NCBI GenBank assembly: GCA_029256365.1
Contig: JAQSYB010000129.1
Span: 1 to 5,975 of the forward strand
DNA: 5,975 bases
From: Clostridia bacterium
Lineage (GTDB): Bacteria; Bacillota; Clostridia; Lutisporales; Lutisporaceae
Direction of reading: 5' to 3'
In this document: positions 1 through 5,959 of the stretch, one piece after another
Layout of the letters: every line of letters starts with the position of its first letter
How positions within the stretch are numbered: position 1 is the stretch's first letter
Notes under the pieces: model-generated
The model's database searches: none
What the model was told of the DNA's origin: nothing
Seen by the model: only the letters and a program-made list of their open reading frames with translations
Position numbers and translations under genes: made by a program

Positions 1-10
1 TATGCAAAAT

Positions 11-41
11 AAAAACGTACGAGTATTGCTCGTACGTTTTT
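11..41. terminator. Bidirectional intrinsic terminator
   Basis: A perfect 13-bp inverted repeat (11-23 with 29-41) encloses a 5-nt loop TATTG. The stem core is CGTACGAG/CTCGTACG, flanked by A5 on the left and T5 on the right, so both strands give a stem followed by a U-run. It probably ends an upstream gene lying outside the window and insulates the wal operon from it. TAA at 10-12 could be the last codon of that gene, but only three codons are visible, so this cannot be supported. Confidence 0.85.
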
Positions 42-87
42 GTATCTCATTAAAAAGAAAAGAAAACAAATATCATAAATGTTTTCC

Positions 88-105
88 TATATCCGGGGGG
101 ATATA
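88..105. repeat. Short perfect inverted repeat with G-rich loop
   Basis: TATATCC (88-94) and GGATATA (99-105) are perfect complements around GGGG. The G6 run stands out in very AT-rich DNA. It lies just upstream of the candidate promoter at 111-139, so it could be a protein-binding site. It is not followed by a U-run, so it is not a terminator. Function unknown. Confidence 0.4.
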
Positions 106-110
106 AATAA

Positions 111-139
111 TTATAATTGAGATACTTATATTGTATAAT
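111..139 (+). promoter_or_regulatory. Candidate distal promoter P1 of walR
   Basis: A consensus -10 box TATAAT is at 134-139 and a weak -35 box TTATAA (4 of 6) at 111-116, with a 17-bp spacer. Transcription would start near 146, just ahead of the nested inverted repeat at 156-228, giving a leader of about 250 nt before walR. AT-rich DNA makes chance TATAAT matches common, so support is moderate. Confidence 0.45.
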
Positions 140-155
140 AATTCACATCTTGGTG

Positions 156-228
156 GTATAAGGTATTGGTCTCAAATTTTATAGGACTAAAGTCCTATAA
201 AATGGGCATGTAAAAACCAATTTTATAC
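156..228 (+). repeat. Nested inverted repeats, possible structured walR leader RNA
   Basis: The core is a perfect 13-bp inverted repeat (176-188 with 191-203) centred on AA, containing GGACTAAAGTCC. Around it, ATTGGT (165-170) pairs with ACCAAT (216-221), and further out GTATA (156-160) pairs with TATAC (224-228). The right side keeps an unpaired segment, GGGCATGTAAA, at about 204-214. Three co-axial pairings suggest either a folded RNA element in the long walR leader or a DNA operator. There is no U-run after the hairpin, so it is not an intrinsic terminator. I do not recognise a known riboswitch class. Confidence 0.45.
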
Positions 229-249
229 AAAAAATATTCGGGACTTTAT

Positions 250-278
250 TTTATAAGCAACGATTGATATGGTATAAT
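250..278 (+). promoter_or_regulatory. Candidate proximal promoter P2 of walR
   Basis: A perfect extended -10 element TGGTATAAT lies at 270-278, and TTTATA (4 of 6) at 250-255 forms a -35 box with a 17-bp spacer. Transcription would start near 285, about 109 nt before walR. This is the best promoter match upstream of walRK and is probably the main housekeeping (SigA-type) promoter. No WalR box lies near it: the only half-site in the leader is TGTAAA at 209-214, without a partner 11 bp away. Confidence 0.65.
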
Positions 279-312
279 AAGTAGGACTTCTATGGAAGGA
301 ATACAATAGCAA

Positions 313-341
313 AGACTATTATAACAATATAGATATAGTCT
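313..341 (+). repeat. Small hairpin in the walR 5' untranslated region
   Basis: AGACTAT (313-319) pairs with ATAGTCT (335-341) across a 15-nt AT-rich loop. It would be in the 5' untranslated region of transcripts from either candidate promoter, about 50 nt before the walR start. It is weak and has no U-run, so at most it affects mRNA stability. The rest of 342-378 shows nothing I can interpret. Confidence 0.25.
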
Positions 342-393
342 GAGACAATAAGAAATTCAGTACAAAAATAGAAATATAAAAGGGGTGGCAATC

Positions 394-1089
394 ATGGAAA
401 ATAAGATACTGGTTGTAGACGATGAAAGGCCAATATCTGACATAATTAAATTCAACTTAGAGAAGGAAGGATACAAGGTTATAGTTGCTGAGGATGGACA
501 GCAGGCAATCAATATGACATATGAGCATAAGCCTGACCTGATCATTCTAGACATCATGCTCCCCATAATGGATGGCTTTACAATATGCAAAAAGCTTAGA
601 GAAAATTTAAGCACGCCTATCATTATGCTTACTGCAAAGGAAGAGGAAGTGGATAAGGTATTGGGTCTGGAGCTGGGTGCAGATGACTACATGACTAAGC
701 CTTTCAGCGTAAGGGAGCTTATGGCCCGTGTAAAGGCAAATATCCGACGCATCAGCTTTGCAAACAACACCACGGAAGGAAAAGGACAAATTATCAGATC
801 TGGTAATTTATCAATAGATTTAAATAGATATGAGGTTAGAAAGAACGATGAAGTGATTGAGCTAACCTTGAGAGAATTTGAATTATTGAAGCATCTTGCT
901 CTAAACTGGGAACAGGTATACTCTAGAGAGACCTTGCTGGAAGAGGTTTGGGGCTATGAATACTACGGAGATGTACGTACTGTAGACGTTACAGTAAGAA
1001 GACTTCGTGAGAAAATTGAAGATGATCCAAGCAATGCAAAATATGTGCAGACAAAACGTGGGGTAGGCTACTACTTCAGGAGGATGTAA
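394..1089 (+). CDS. walR: WalR (YycF) OmpR-family response regulator
   Basis: This is the DNA-binding regulator of the WalKR cell-wall system, 231 residues against about 235 in Bacillus subtilis. The receiver domain spans about 3-118, with acidic pocket D9/D10, phospho-acceptor D53 in LDIMLP, T80 and K102 in TKPF. After a short linker, a winged-helix DNA-binding domain spans about 135-231; its recognition-helix region TVDVTVRRLREKIE (196-209) is nearly identical to WalR of Bacillus. T101, next to K102, matches the Thr phosphorylated by the Ser/Thr kinase PrkC in B. subtilis. I place the start at ATG 394, because the Shine-Dalgarno AGGGG (381-385) sits 8 nt upstream; an in-frame GTG at 385 overlaps that site. 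walK follows after 4 bp. In relatives WalR is usually essential and controls autolysin and wall-metabolism genes. Identification is firm. Confidence 0.97.
   Translation: MENKILVVDDERPISDIIKFNLEKEGYKVIVAEDGQQAINMTYEHKPDLIILDIMLPIMDGFTICKKLRENLSTPIIMLTAKEEEVDKVLGLELGADDYMTKPFSVRELMARVKANIRRISFANNTTEGKGQIIRSGNLSIDLNRYEVRKNDEVIELTLREFELLKHLALNWEQVYSRETLLEEVWGYEYYGDVRTVDVTVRRLREKIEDDPSNAKYVQTKRGVGYYFRRM
1078..1083 (+). promoter_or_regulatory. walK ribosome binding site inside walR
   Basis: A perfect AGGAGG lies within the last codons of walR (Arg-Arg-Met), 10 nt before the walK ATG at 1094. With a 4-bp intergenic gap, this indicates co-transcription and probable translational coupling of regulator and kinase. 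Confidence 0.85.
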
Positions 1090-1093
1090 TACA

Positions 1094-2851
1094 ATGTTGA
1101 GAAGCATTCAGTGGAAGCTTGTTATCATTTCCTTTCTGCTGGTATGGCTGGCGATGTCCATTATAGGGGTGTTTGTAACAAAGGAAATTCAGAAAAATCA
1201 AATAGAAAGTCTTACAGCAACTATAATATCCAGATCATATCATCTTGCAGATTCACTTAAGGACGACATGACAGGTGCTCGAAACATTCAAGAAACTGTA
1301 AACAACTGGTTTATTGGACAAGGTGGACAGATTGACGGCGTTCGAGTACTGAATAATGCGCAGGTATTGGTGGCAACAGGTGGAAACCCAAATATAAAGG
1401 GCGGAAGCATGATTGAACATATGCTTAGCGAAGTAATCAAACAGAAAAAAGAAATTATCATGGACAATGAAATAGGGAATCCATATTCGAAGAGTATTGC
1501 AGTTCCAATATATTCCTCGGAGTATACGTTGGTAGGTGCGATTTATATCAATGCTGACTTGTCAGCAATAGAAGGCAATATGAAGAAGATTGACAACATA
1601 CTTACCTACGCAACCATTTGGGCGCTGGCAATAACAGTGCTTTTGGGCAGCTTGCTGGCAAGAACCATTACGGACCCTATCAAAGAGGTAATTTCTAAGG
1701 CTGAAAAGCTTGCAAAGGGCGAGTTTGAGCAGGTAGTATCAGTAAGATCCAATGATGAGGTGGGTCAGCTGACAGATATGTTTAACTATTTATCGGACAG
1801 GCTAAAGACCACCTTGAATGAAACTGAAAATGAGAAAAACAAGCTGGATACCATACTGACAAATATGACAGATGGAATTATCGCAGTGAATACCAACGGC
1901 ACCATTATTCACACCAATCCTGCCATATATAGTATTTTTGATATATCCAAAGAGGATATGGAGAACAAGAATTTTGATGATATCGCAAAGGATCTGCATT
2001 GGGGAATAACCCATGAGGATTTAATAGAAAATAGCGACAAAGCAAACAATATTTTGGTTATCAATGATCTGATCATAAAGACCAACGTAGTACTGTTTGG
2101 AAACGAGAAAAATGAAACAGTAGGCGCAATCATCGTTCTACAGGATGTCACTGAGCAGGAGAAGCTTGACAAAATGCGTAAGGAGTTTGTAGCCAATGTA
2201 TCTCATGAGCTAAAGACGCCACTTACCACGATTAAGAGCTATACAGAGACTCTGCTAGACGGCGCTATGGAAAACAAGGAATATACAGTTAACTTCCTAA
2301 AGGTAATAGATAGTGAGTCTGAGCGAATGACAAGATTGGTTAAGGATTTGCTGCAGCTTTCAAAGCTCGACTACGACAATATTCAATGGAACATGAAGAA
2401 AATAGATATTTACAAAATAGTAAACGAATGCGTTTACAGAATGAAAATTTCTGCAGAGCAAAAAAACCAAGTCCTTGAATTTATCGCAGATCAGGATATC
2501 CCTGAAATAATGGGGGACAAGGATAGAATAGAGCAGGTAATTGTAAATATATTGAGCAATGCCATAAAATACACTTCGGAAAACGGCAAAATCGAAGTTT
2601 CCTTGAAGCGAGATGGTGACAGCATACTTATTAAGGTGGCTGATAATGGAATTGGAATACCAAAGGAGGATCTGCCTAGATTGTTTGAAAGATTTTACAG
2701 AGTGGACAAAGCGCGCTCTAGAATGCTGGGGGGTACGGGCTTGGGATTGTCCATAGCAAGGCAGATTGTAGAGGCTCATAAGGGAAAAATCAGAATACAA
2801 AGTGAATATGGACAGGGGACACAAGTATTTATTAACCTGCCTGTTGCATAG
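1094..2851 (+). CDS. walK: WalK (YycG) sensor histidine kinase
   Basis: This is the membrane histidine kinase partner of WalR, 585 residues (about 611 in B. subtilis). In order: TM1 about 9-29; an outside domain of about 135 residues that resembles a PDC/Cache sensor; TM2 about 169-189; HAMP about 190-242; PAS about 250-355; HisKA with phospho-acceptor H371 in SHELKTP; and an HATPase_c domain with N-box NILSNAIKY (485-493), G1 DNGIGIP (517-523), F-box FERFYR (531-536) and G2 GGTGLGLSI (546-554). All catalytic motifs are intact. The HELKTP motif has the acidic and Thr residues expected for a bifunctional kinase/phosphatase. The segment VLQDVTEQE (348-356) joins PAS to HisKA; in Staphylococcus aureus the equivalent of Q350 is, as I recall, the zinc ligand His364. 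The gene is coupled to walR. There is no convincing terminator directly after it, so read-through into the next genes is possible. Confidence 0.96.
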   Translation: MLRSIQWKLVIISFLLVWLAMSIIGVFVTKEIQKNQIESLTATIISRSYHLADSLKDDMTGARNIQETVNNWFIGQGGQIDGVRVLNNAQVLVATGGNPNIKGGSMIEHMLSEVIKQKKEIIMDNEIGNPYSKSIAVPIYSSEYTLVGAIYINADLSAIEGNMKKIDNILTYATIWALAITVLLGSLLARTITDPIKEVISKAEKLAKGEFEQVVSVRSNDEVGQLTDMFNYLSDRLKTTLNETENEKNKLDTILTNMTDGIIAVNTNGTIIHTNPAIYSIFDISKEDMENKNFDDIAKDLHWGITHEDLIENSDKANNILVINDLIIKTNVVLFGNEKNETVGAIIVLQDVTEQEKLDKMRKEFVANVSHELKTPLTTIKSYTETLLDGAMENKEYTVNFLKVIDSESERMTRLVKDLLQLSKLDYDNIQWNMKKIDIYKIVNECVYRMKISAEQKNQVLEFIADQDIPEIMGDKDRIEQVIVNILSNAIKYTSENGKIEVSLKRDGDSILIKVADNGIGIPKEDLPRLFERFYRVDKARSRMLGGTGLGLSIARQIVEAHKGKIRIQSEYGQGTQVFINLPVA

Positions 2852-2948
2852 AATATAGCATAAGAATGGAAGGAGACCAACCCAATTATTTCTCCAAAAT
2901 AGTCATTTTTTCTGCATAATTCGACAATATGGCATATAGTAGGGTTAA

Positions 2949-2987
2949 TGTAAAATAAGCTTAATTAGTCTGTAATCAGTTTGTAAC
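2949..2987 (+). promoter_or_regulatory. Predicted WalR operator: four half-sites in 11-bp phase
   Basis: TGTAAT (2971-2976), five bases, then TGTAAC (2982-2987) is an exact match to the published WalR box TGTWAH-N5-TGTWAH. Stepping back by 11 bp gives CTTAAT (2960-2965, 4 of 6) and then TGTAAA (2949-2954, perfect). All four half-sites thus lie on one helix face and one strand. The array ends 10 bp before the TATAAT at 2998, the spacing known for PhoB-type activated promoters, and covers the place of the -35 box, which is poor here (ATCAGT at 2975-2980). Binding by the WalR encoded here is inferred. Confidence 0.7.
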
Positions 2988-2997
2988 AATTTACCTG

Positions 2998-3003
2998 TAT
3001 AAT
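2998..3003 (+). promoter_or_regulatory. -10 box of an internal promoter for the exported protein
   Basis: A consensus TATAAT sits 60 bp before the gene at 3063, giving a predicted start near 3010. No good -35 hexamer lies at 16-18 bp; the WalR array occupies that region, which suggests activator dependence. A perfect TTGACA at 3015-3020 could give an alternative start, but its best -10 (TTCAAT, 3039-3044, 18-bp spacer) is weak. Confidence 0.6.
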
Positions 3004-3062
3004 AAAAGTATGGATTGACATGGTTAATGGGTAATCTATTCAATTATTAGGGGGACTCTCCA

Positions 3063-3572
3063 ATGTTTAAGAAAATTGCGTTACCGGCAGTCATCATTGC
3101 AGCTATGCTTGCATTGAATGCGCCAGCATATGCTGAGCCGAATCGCTTCTTAGCGAGAAGACTGGATGTAACAACCTTTCAACTGACAAAAAATTTAGAC
3201 GGTACAAAAACCTTTGAAAGAAATCAAGTGATATCAGGCCGCGCAGAAAATGGCACTGAGATAACGATGACAGTATTTTGGTTTAGTGCCAATGAAGATA
3301 AAAGCATACTTTCCAAAAAAAGACTGGTCAACTATGGCGGCATTAGCGGTCAATGGATCATGAAAGAAAAATCAAGCTGGGAAGTAGGTGCATCCGAAAT
3401 ATTTGCTAAGCCTGTTACACTGAAACCTGGTAAAAACAGAATTGTAATCAGCGTAAAGGATAAGGATGGCAATGCGATAAATGATGAGGATGAAGTAATC
3501 GATGTAGAGGTTGTTTATAAGAATGATCTGACAGATTTATTTAACAGCATGATAATGAGAAATTTGAAGTAA
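3063..3572 (+). CDS. Exported protein of unknown function, Ig-like fold suspected
   Basis: The product has 169 residues and I do not recognise its family. The N-terminus is a classic Sec signal peptide: KK at 3-4, a hydrophobic core at about 5-20, and a likely signal peptidase I cut after AYA (residues 22-24), leaving a mature protein of about 145 residues. There is no lipobox Cys (the protein has no Cys at all), no LPXTG anchor, no second membrane segment and no known wall-binding repeat, so it is probably released or loosely held at the wall. Residues 37-152 read like one Ig-like beta-sandwich: an ISGRAENGTEITMTVF strand pair in the middle and KPGKNRIVISVKDKDGN (121-137) near the end, a pattern common in bacterial Ig domains. 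The start ATG has AGGGGG (3049-3054) 8 nt upstream. The gene lies between walK and walH behind its own predicted WalR-activated promoter, which suggests a role in wall homeostasis or in sensing by WalK. That role is inferred from position only. Confidence 0.85.
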   Translation: MFKKIALPAVIIAAMLALNAPAYAEPNRFLARRLDVTTFQLTKNLDGTKTFERNQVISGRAENGTEITMTVFWFSANEDKSILSKKRLVNYGGISGQWIMKEKSSWEVGASEIFAKPVTLKPGKNRIVISVKDKDGNAINDEDEVIDVEVVYKNDLTDLFNSMIMRNLK

Positions 3573-3604
3573 TAACCGAATAGACAGCAGACAAGGTGAT
3601 TGTA

Positions 3605-5008
3605 TTGAATACGGAACGTATCAAATCTATTGTTTTAATTTTATTGGTATCAATGAGTTTTGTGCTTACGACCCGCATATGGTTTTATATATCCATAGAG
3701 GGTCTTTTTGTTATTCCTTCAAATAATCAAACATTGCTGGCCGAAGATGATTATGAAAAAGAGAATTTGATAAAGCCAAGTAAGCTGGTGGTGCATACAG
3801 GTCAGAACCAGGCACTTTTATCAAATAATCAAAAGGACAAGGAGCATTATACCTTTATATTGAATGCATCCAAGGATATACTGAGAGATTGGATGAATTA
3901 TAATGAAAGCTACAGTTTGACGAGCTTGAAAAAAGATCAGCTGCAGGAAATCAGACATTCCAAAGCCGTAGAGCTGATATTTGAATACCCTATGCAGCTT
4001 TCCAGTATCAAGAGCTTGCTGGACATTGATAAAAATTCATGGAATGAAGTAAATGATATAGATGCAATTATTATAGCTCCTTATGACAACAAGATGTATA
4101 TTGTAGATGATAGCAAGGGCAGCATCTATCAATTCACATCCTTAAGAATTTCAACTGTGCTTCGAGGAGTGATTTCCGATATAGAAAAAAGAAACGATTA
4201 TGCCCATGTTTTTTTAAATGAGGTTGTAAATGAAAGCTATGGGAATAACGCGATGGCGCCAGTTTCCATAGAGACCATGCCTGCACTTACCGTAAGAGGA
4301 GAAGTGGAGAAAGAGAATAAAATAGATCCGGAAATCATGAAATTCTTCAACGATGATATCTCAAATATCATCAGCATGAAGGATGCAGCTGGAAAAGTCA
4401 CATTTACGGACAGAGAAGAAGAAACCGTGACCATAGATGCACAAGGAGCCTTGGAATATTATAAGTACAATGTAGCACCAGATGATATAAAATCTACAGA
4501 TGTTAACGAAGCCATTGATATTGCAACACAATATGTAAGTCAGCATATGGGATTTACTTATGATTTCTATTTGTCTGGGGTAGAAAGCAGCACCCAAGGT
4601 GGGCGCAAATCATATATCATCAGCTATGACTATAAGTACAACGGTACACCTATCATTACTGAGCTGGAGACAGGAAGAAGTGCCATAGAGGTAGAGATTT
4701 TGGGCCAAGAGGTGAAGCGGTACAAGCGCAATGTGCGGGTGATAGAAGACCAAGGGCAGACGGTAAAAATTATACATGTTCTTGATATATTGGACTTGGT
4801 ATGGGGAGGATTGAACGAACGTCTCTATACTACCAAATCCGAGGCTATCGTATTGGTAAATGATATATATCTGGCATATTTTGAACGTAATGTAAACCTT
4901 GTACCTGTTTGGGTAGTGGATGTAACAGTAGAAGGAAGCAATAAAGTGCGATCTAGCAAAAAATATGTAATTGGTGCTGAAGAAGGCGTTATTTTAGAAG
5001 AGAAGTAG
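3605..5008 (+). CDS. walH: WalH (YycH) regulator of WalK
   Basis: This is a membrane-anchored modulator of WalK, 467 residues (about 455 in B. subtilis). A short cytoplasmic start (NTERIKS) leads into one TM helix at about 5-27 followed by RIWFY, the typical YycH beginning; the rest lies outside the membrane. FFNDDIS...VTFTDRE (about 247-270) is a YycH-type central motif, and the C-terminal region from about 300 contains YDYKYNGTPI and VPVWVVDV. In B. subtilis, YycH with YycI restrains WalK through membrane-helix contacts; in S. aureus the pair activates it, so the sign here is unknown. I prefer start TTG 3605: AGGTGAT (3594-3600), complementary to the 16S rRNA end, places its AGG 8 nt upstream. 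The in-frame GTG at 3596 lies inside that site and would add three residues. The gap from the preceding gene is 32 bp with no terminator, and walI follows after 13 bp. Confidence 0.9.
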   Translation: MNTERIKSIVLILLVSMSFVLTTRIWFYISIEGLFVIPSNNQTLLAEDDYEKENLIKPSKLVVHTGQNQALLSNNQKDKEHYTFILNASKDILRDWMNYNESYSLTSLKKDQLQEIRHSKAVELIFEYPMQLSSIKSLLDIDKNSWNEVNDIDAIIIAPYDNKMYIVDDSKGSIYQFTSLRISTVLRGVISDIEKRNDYAHVFLNEVVNESYGNNAMAPVSIETMPALTVRGEVEKENKIDPEIMKFFNDDISNIISMKDAAGKVTFTDREEETVTIDAQGALEYYKYNVAPDDIKSTDVNEAIDIATQYVSQHMGFTYDFYLSGVESSTQGGRKSYIISYDYKYNGTPIITELETGRSAIEVEILGQEVKRYKRNVRVIEDQGQTVKIIHVLDILDLVWGGLNERLYTTKSEAIVLVNDIYLAYFERNVNLVPVWVVDVTVEGSNKVRSSKKYVIGAEEGVILEEK

Positions 5009-5014
5009 GGAGGG
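5007..5014 (+). promoter_or_regulatory. walI ribosome binding site overlapping the walH stop
   Basis: AGGGAGGG overlaps the walH TAG stop (5006-5008) and lies 7 nt before the TTG start at 5022. It fixes the TTG start and suggests translational coupling of walH and walI. Confidence 0.75.
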
Positions 5015-5021
5015 AATTCAA

Positions 5022-5885
5022 TTGGATTGGAAAAAAGCCAAAGAAATATTAATCGCAATGTTTCTAATCATCAATATATTTCTTTCCTATCAGCTATACA
5101 CAATTAGTAGAAATCAATATGAATATATCAATCAAGAAGAGCTGCAAAACGTCATTCAGTATTTAAATAAAAAAAATATACAATTAGAGACAGAAATACC
5201 GGATAGAGTATTGATACTCCCTTCTGTGAGAGCAAAATATCATGAATTTGATTCAAAGGAGATAGAAAAAATATTCTTTGATTCAAAGGAAGTAAAGCTA
5301 GAAGGCACAGCGGTTAAATACAGAATGGGCAATGAGAATATATCAATTGACGTAAAGAGCAGGATATATCTCACATATAACAACAAAGGGATTGAAATAC
5401 CACAAGAGGATGTTGACAAAGAAAAGTGCCTAAACCATGCCTATCGATTTCTAGATAAGCTTAAGATTAACAGCGGAAATAGATATGTAAAACAAGAAAT
5501 CGTGAAGAAGGGTTATGTTCGGCTGATTTTAGGACAACAGTTTAATAAAATACCTGTTGAAGAAAGTCAGATAGAAATATACGCAACAGAAGAAGGCGTT
5601 GTACAGGCTACAGTTAACTGGTTTGAGTGGATAAAGAACGATAAAAAGCATAATATTATAACTCCAGTTATTGCGCTGTTAAAGGTTTTTGAACAGGAGC
5701 TAAAGCAAGAAGCTCCAGTTACAGTAAAGGAAATAAGACAAGGATATTATTACAGCCCAGAAACAAGTGATGGGGCAGAGGATATTGATCTGGAAGTTGC
5801 CATATCTCCTATGTGGGTGATCTCATCCAATAGAGGCGAGACTTACGTAAATGCTTACAATGAAAACATTGAAAAGAGAAGGTAG
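5022..5885 (+). CDS. walI: WalI (YycI) regulator of WalK
   Basis: This is the second membrane modulator of WalK, 287 residues (about 280 in B. subtilis). It begins MDWKKAKEILI, close to the MDW(N/S)KTK start of YycI proteins, then has one TM helix at about 8-27 and an outside domain of about 260 residues. The region 132-205 (with YVRLILGQQFNKIPVEE and a following GVVQATVNW) and the end around ISPMWVISSNRGETYVNA (261-278) parallel the last two domains of the neighbouring WalH, in line with crystal structures showing that YycI resembles those domains. The start is TTG with a strong Shine-Dalgarno at 5007-5014. A 14-nt direct repeat (5247-5260, 5277-5290) encodes FDSKE twice, ten residues apart. 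WalI is expected to form a complex with WalH and WalK in the membrane. The gene is followed by a terminator, so it ends the operon. Confidence 0.9.
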   Translation: MDWKKAKEILIAMFLIINIFLSYQLYTISRNQYEYINQEELQNVIQYLNKKNIQLETEIPDRVLILPSVRAKYHEFDSKEIEKIFFDSKEVKLEGTAVKYRMGNENISIDVKSRIYLTYNNKGIEIPQEDVDKEKCLNHAYRFLDKLKINSGNRYVKQEIVKKGYVRLILGQQFNKIPVEESQIEIYATEEGVVQATVNWFEWIKNDKKHNIITPVIALLKVFEQELKQEAPVTVKEIRQGYYYSPETSDGAEDIDLEVAISPMWVISSNRGETYVNAYNENIEKRR

Positions 5886-5898
5886 TAATAATTACCAC

Positions 5899-5926
5899 GG
5901 GCTCGGATAGAGCCTTTTTTCTTTTT
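5899..5926 (+). terminator. Intrinsic terminator of the wal operon
   Basis: GGCTC (5900-5904) pairs with GAGCC (5910-5914) around GGATA, with one extra G-U pair outside (5899 with 5915), followed by T6-C-T5. The stem is short but GC-rich and the U-tract long. It lies 13 bp after the walI stop. Confidence 0.8.
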
Positions 5927-5930
5927 GCTA

Positions 5931-5959
5931 TTATCAAGTAATGAATTCAATGCTATAAT
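5931..5959 (+). promoter_or_regulatory. Promoter for a gene beyond the window
   Basis: A perfect extended -10 element TGCTATAAT (5951-5959) has TTATCA (4 of 6, 5931-5936) upstream with a 17-bp spacer. Placed right after the terminator and reading +, it starts a separate transcription unit whose coding region is not in the window. Confidence 0.65.

Noticed and set aside
2..106. Possible 34-codon reading frame starting ATG at 2
   Set aside because: It runs straight through the terminator hairpin, has no visible ribosome site and has no protein-like composition.
209..214. TGTAAA in the walR leader as a WalR autoregulation site
   Set aside because: It is a single half-site; the positions 11 bp to either side (TAAAAT, ATTTTA) do not match, so no WalR box is supported upstream of walR.
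264..278. TTGATA at 264-269 as the -35 of P2
   Set aside because: It is only 3 bp from the TATAAT at 273-278, far too close; TTTATA at 250-255 has the right spacing.
385..393. GTG at 385 as the walR start, adding three residues
   Set aside because: The GTG overlaps the Shine-Dalgarno that serves ATG 394, and the protein from 394 starts just like known WalR (M-x-x-K-I-L-V-V-D-D).
2868..2910. AAGGAG at 2870-2875 as a ribosome site for a small gene, or a terminator after walK
   Set aside because: No start codon lies at a usable distance. The GGAGA/TCTCC stem is only 5 bp with a 14-nt loop, and the T-run comes 9 nt after the stem, so it is not a convincing terminator.
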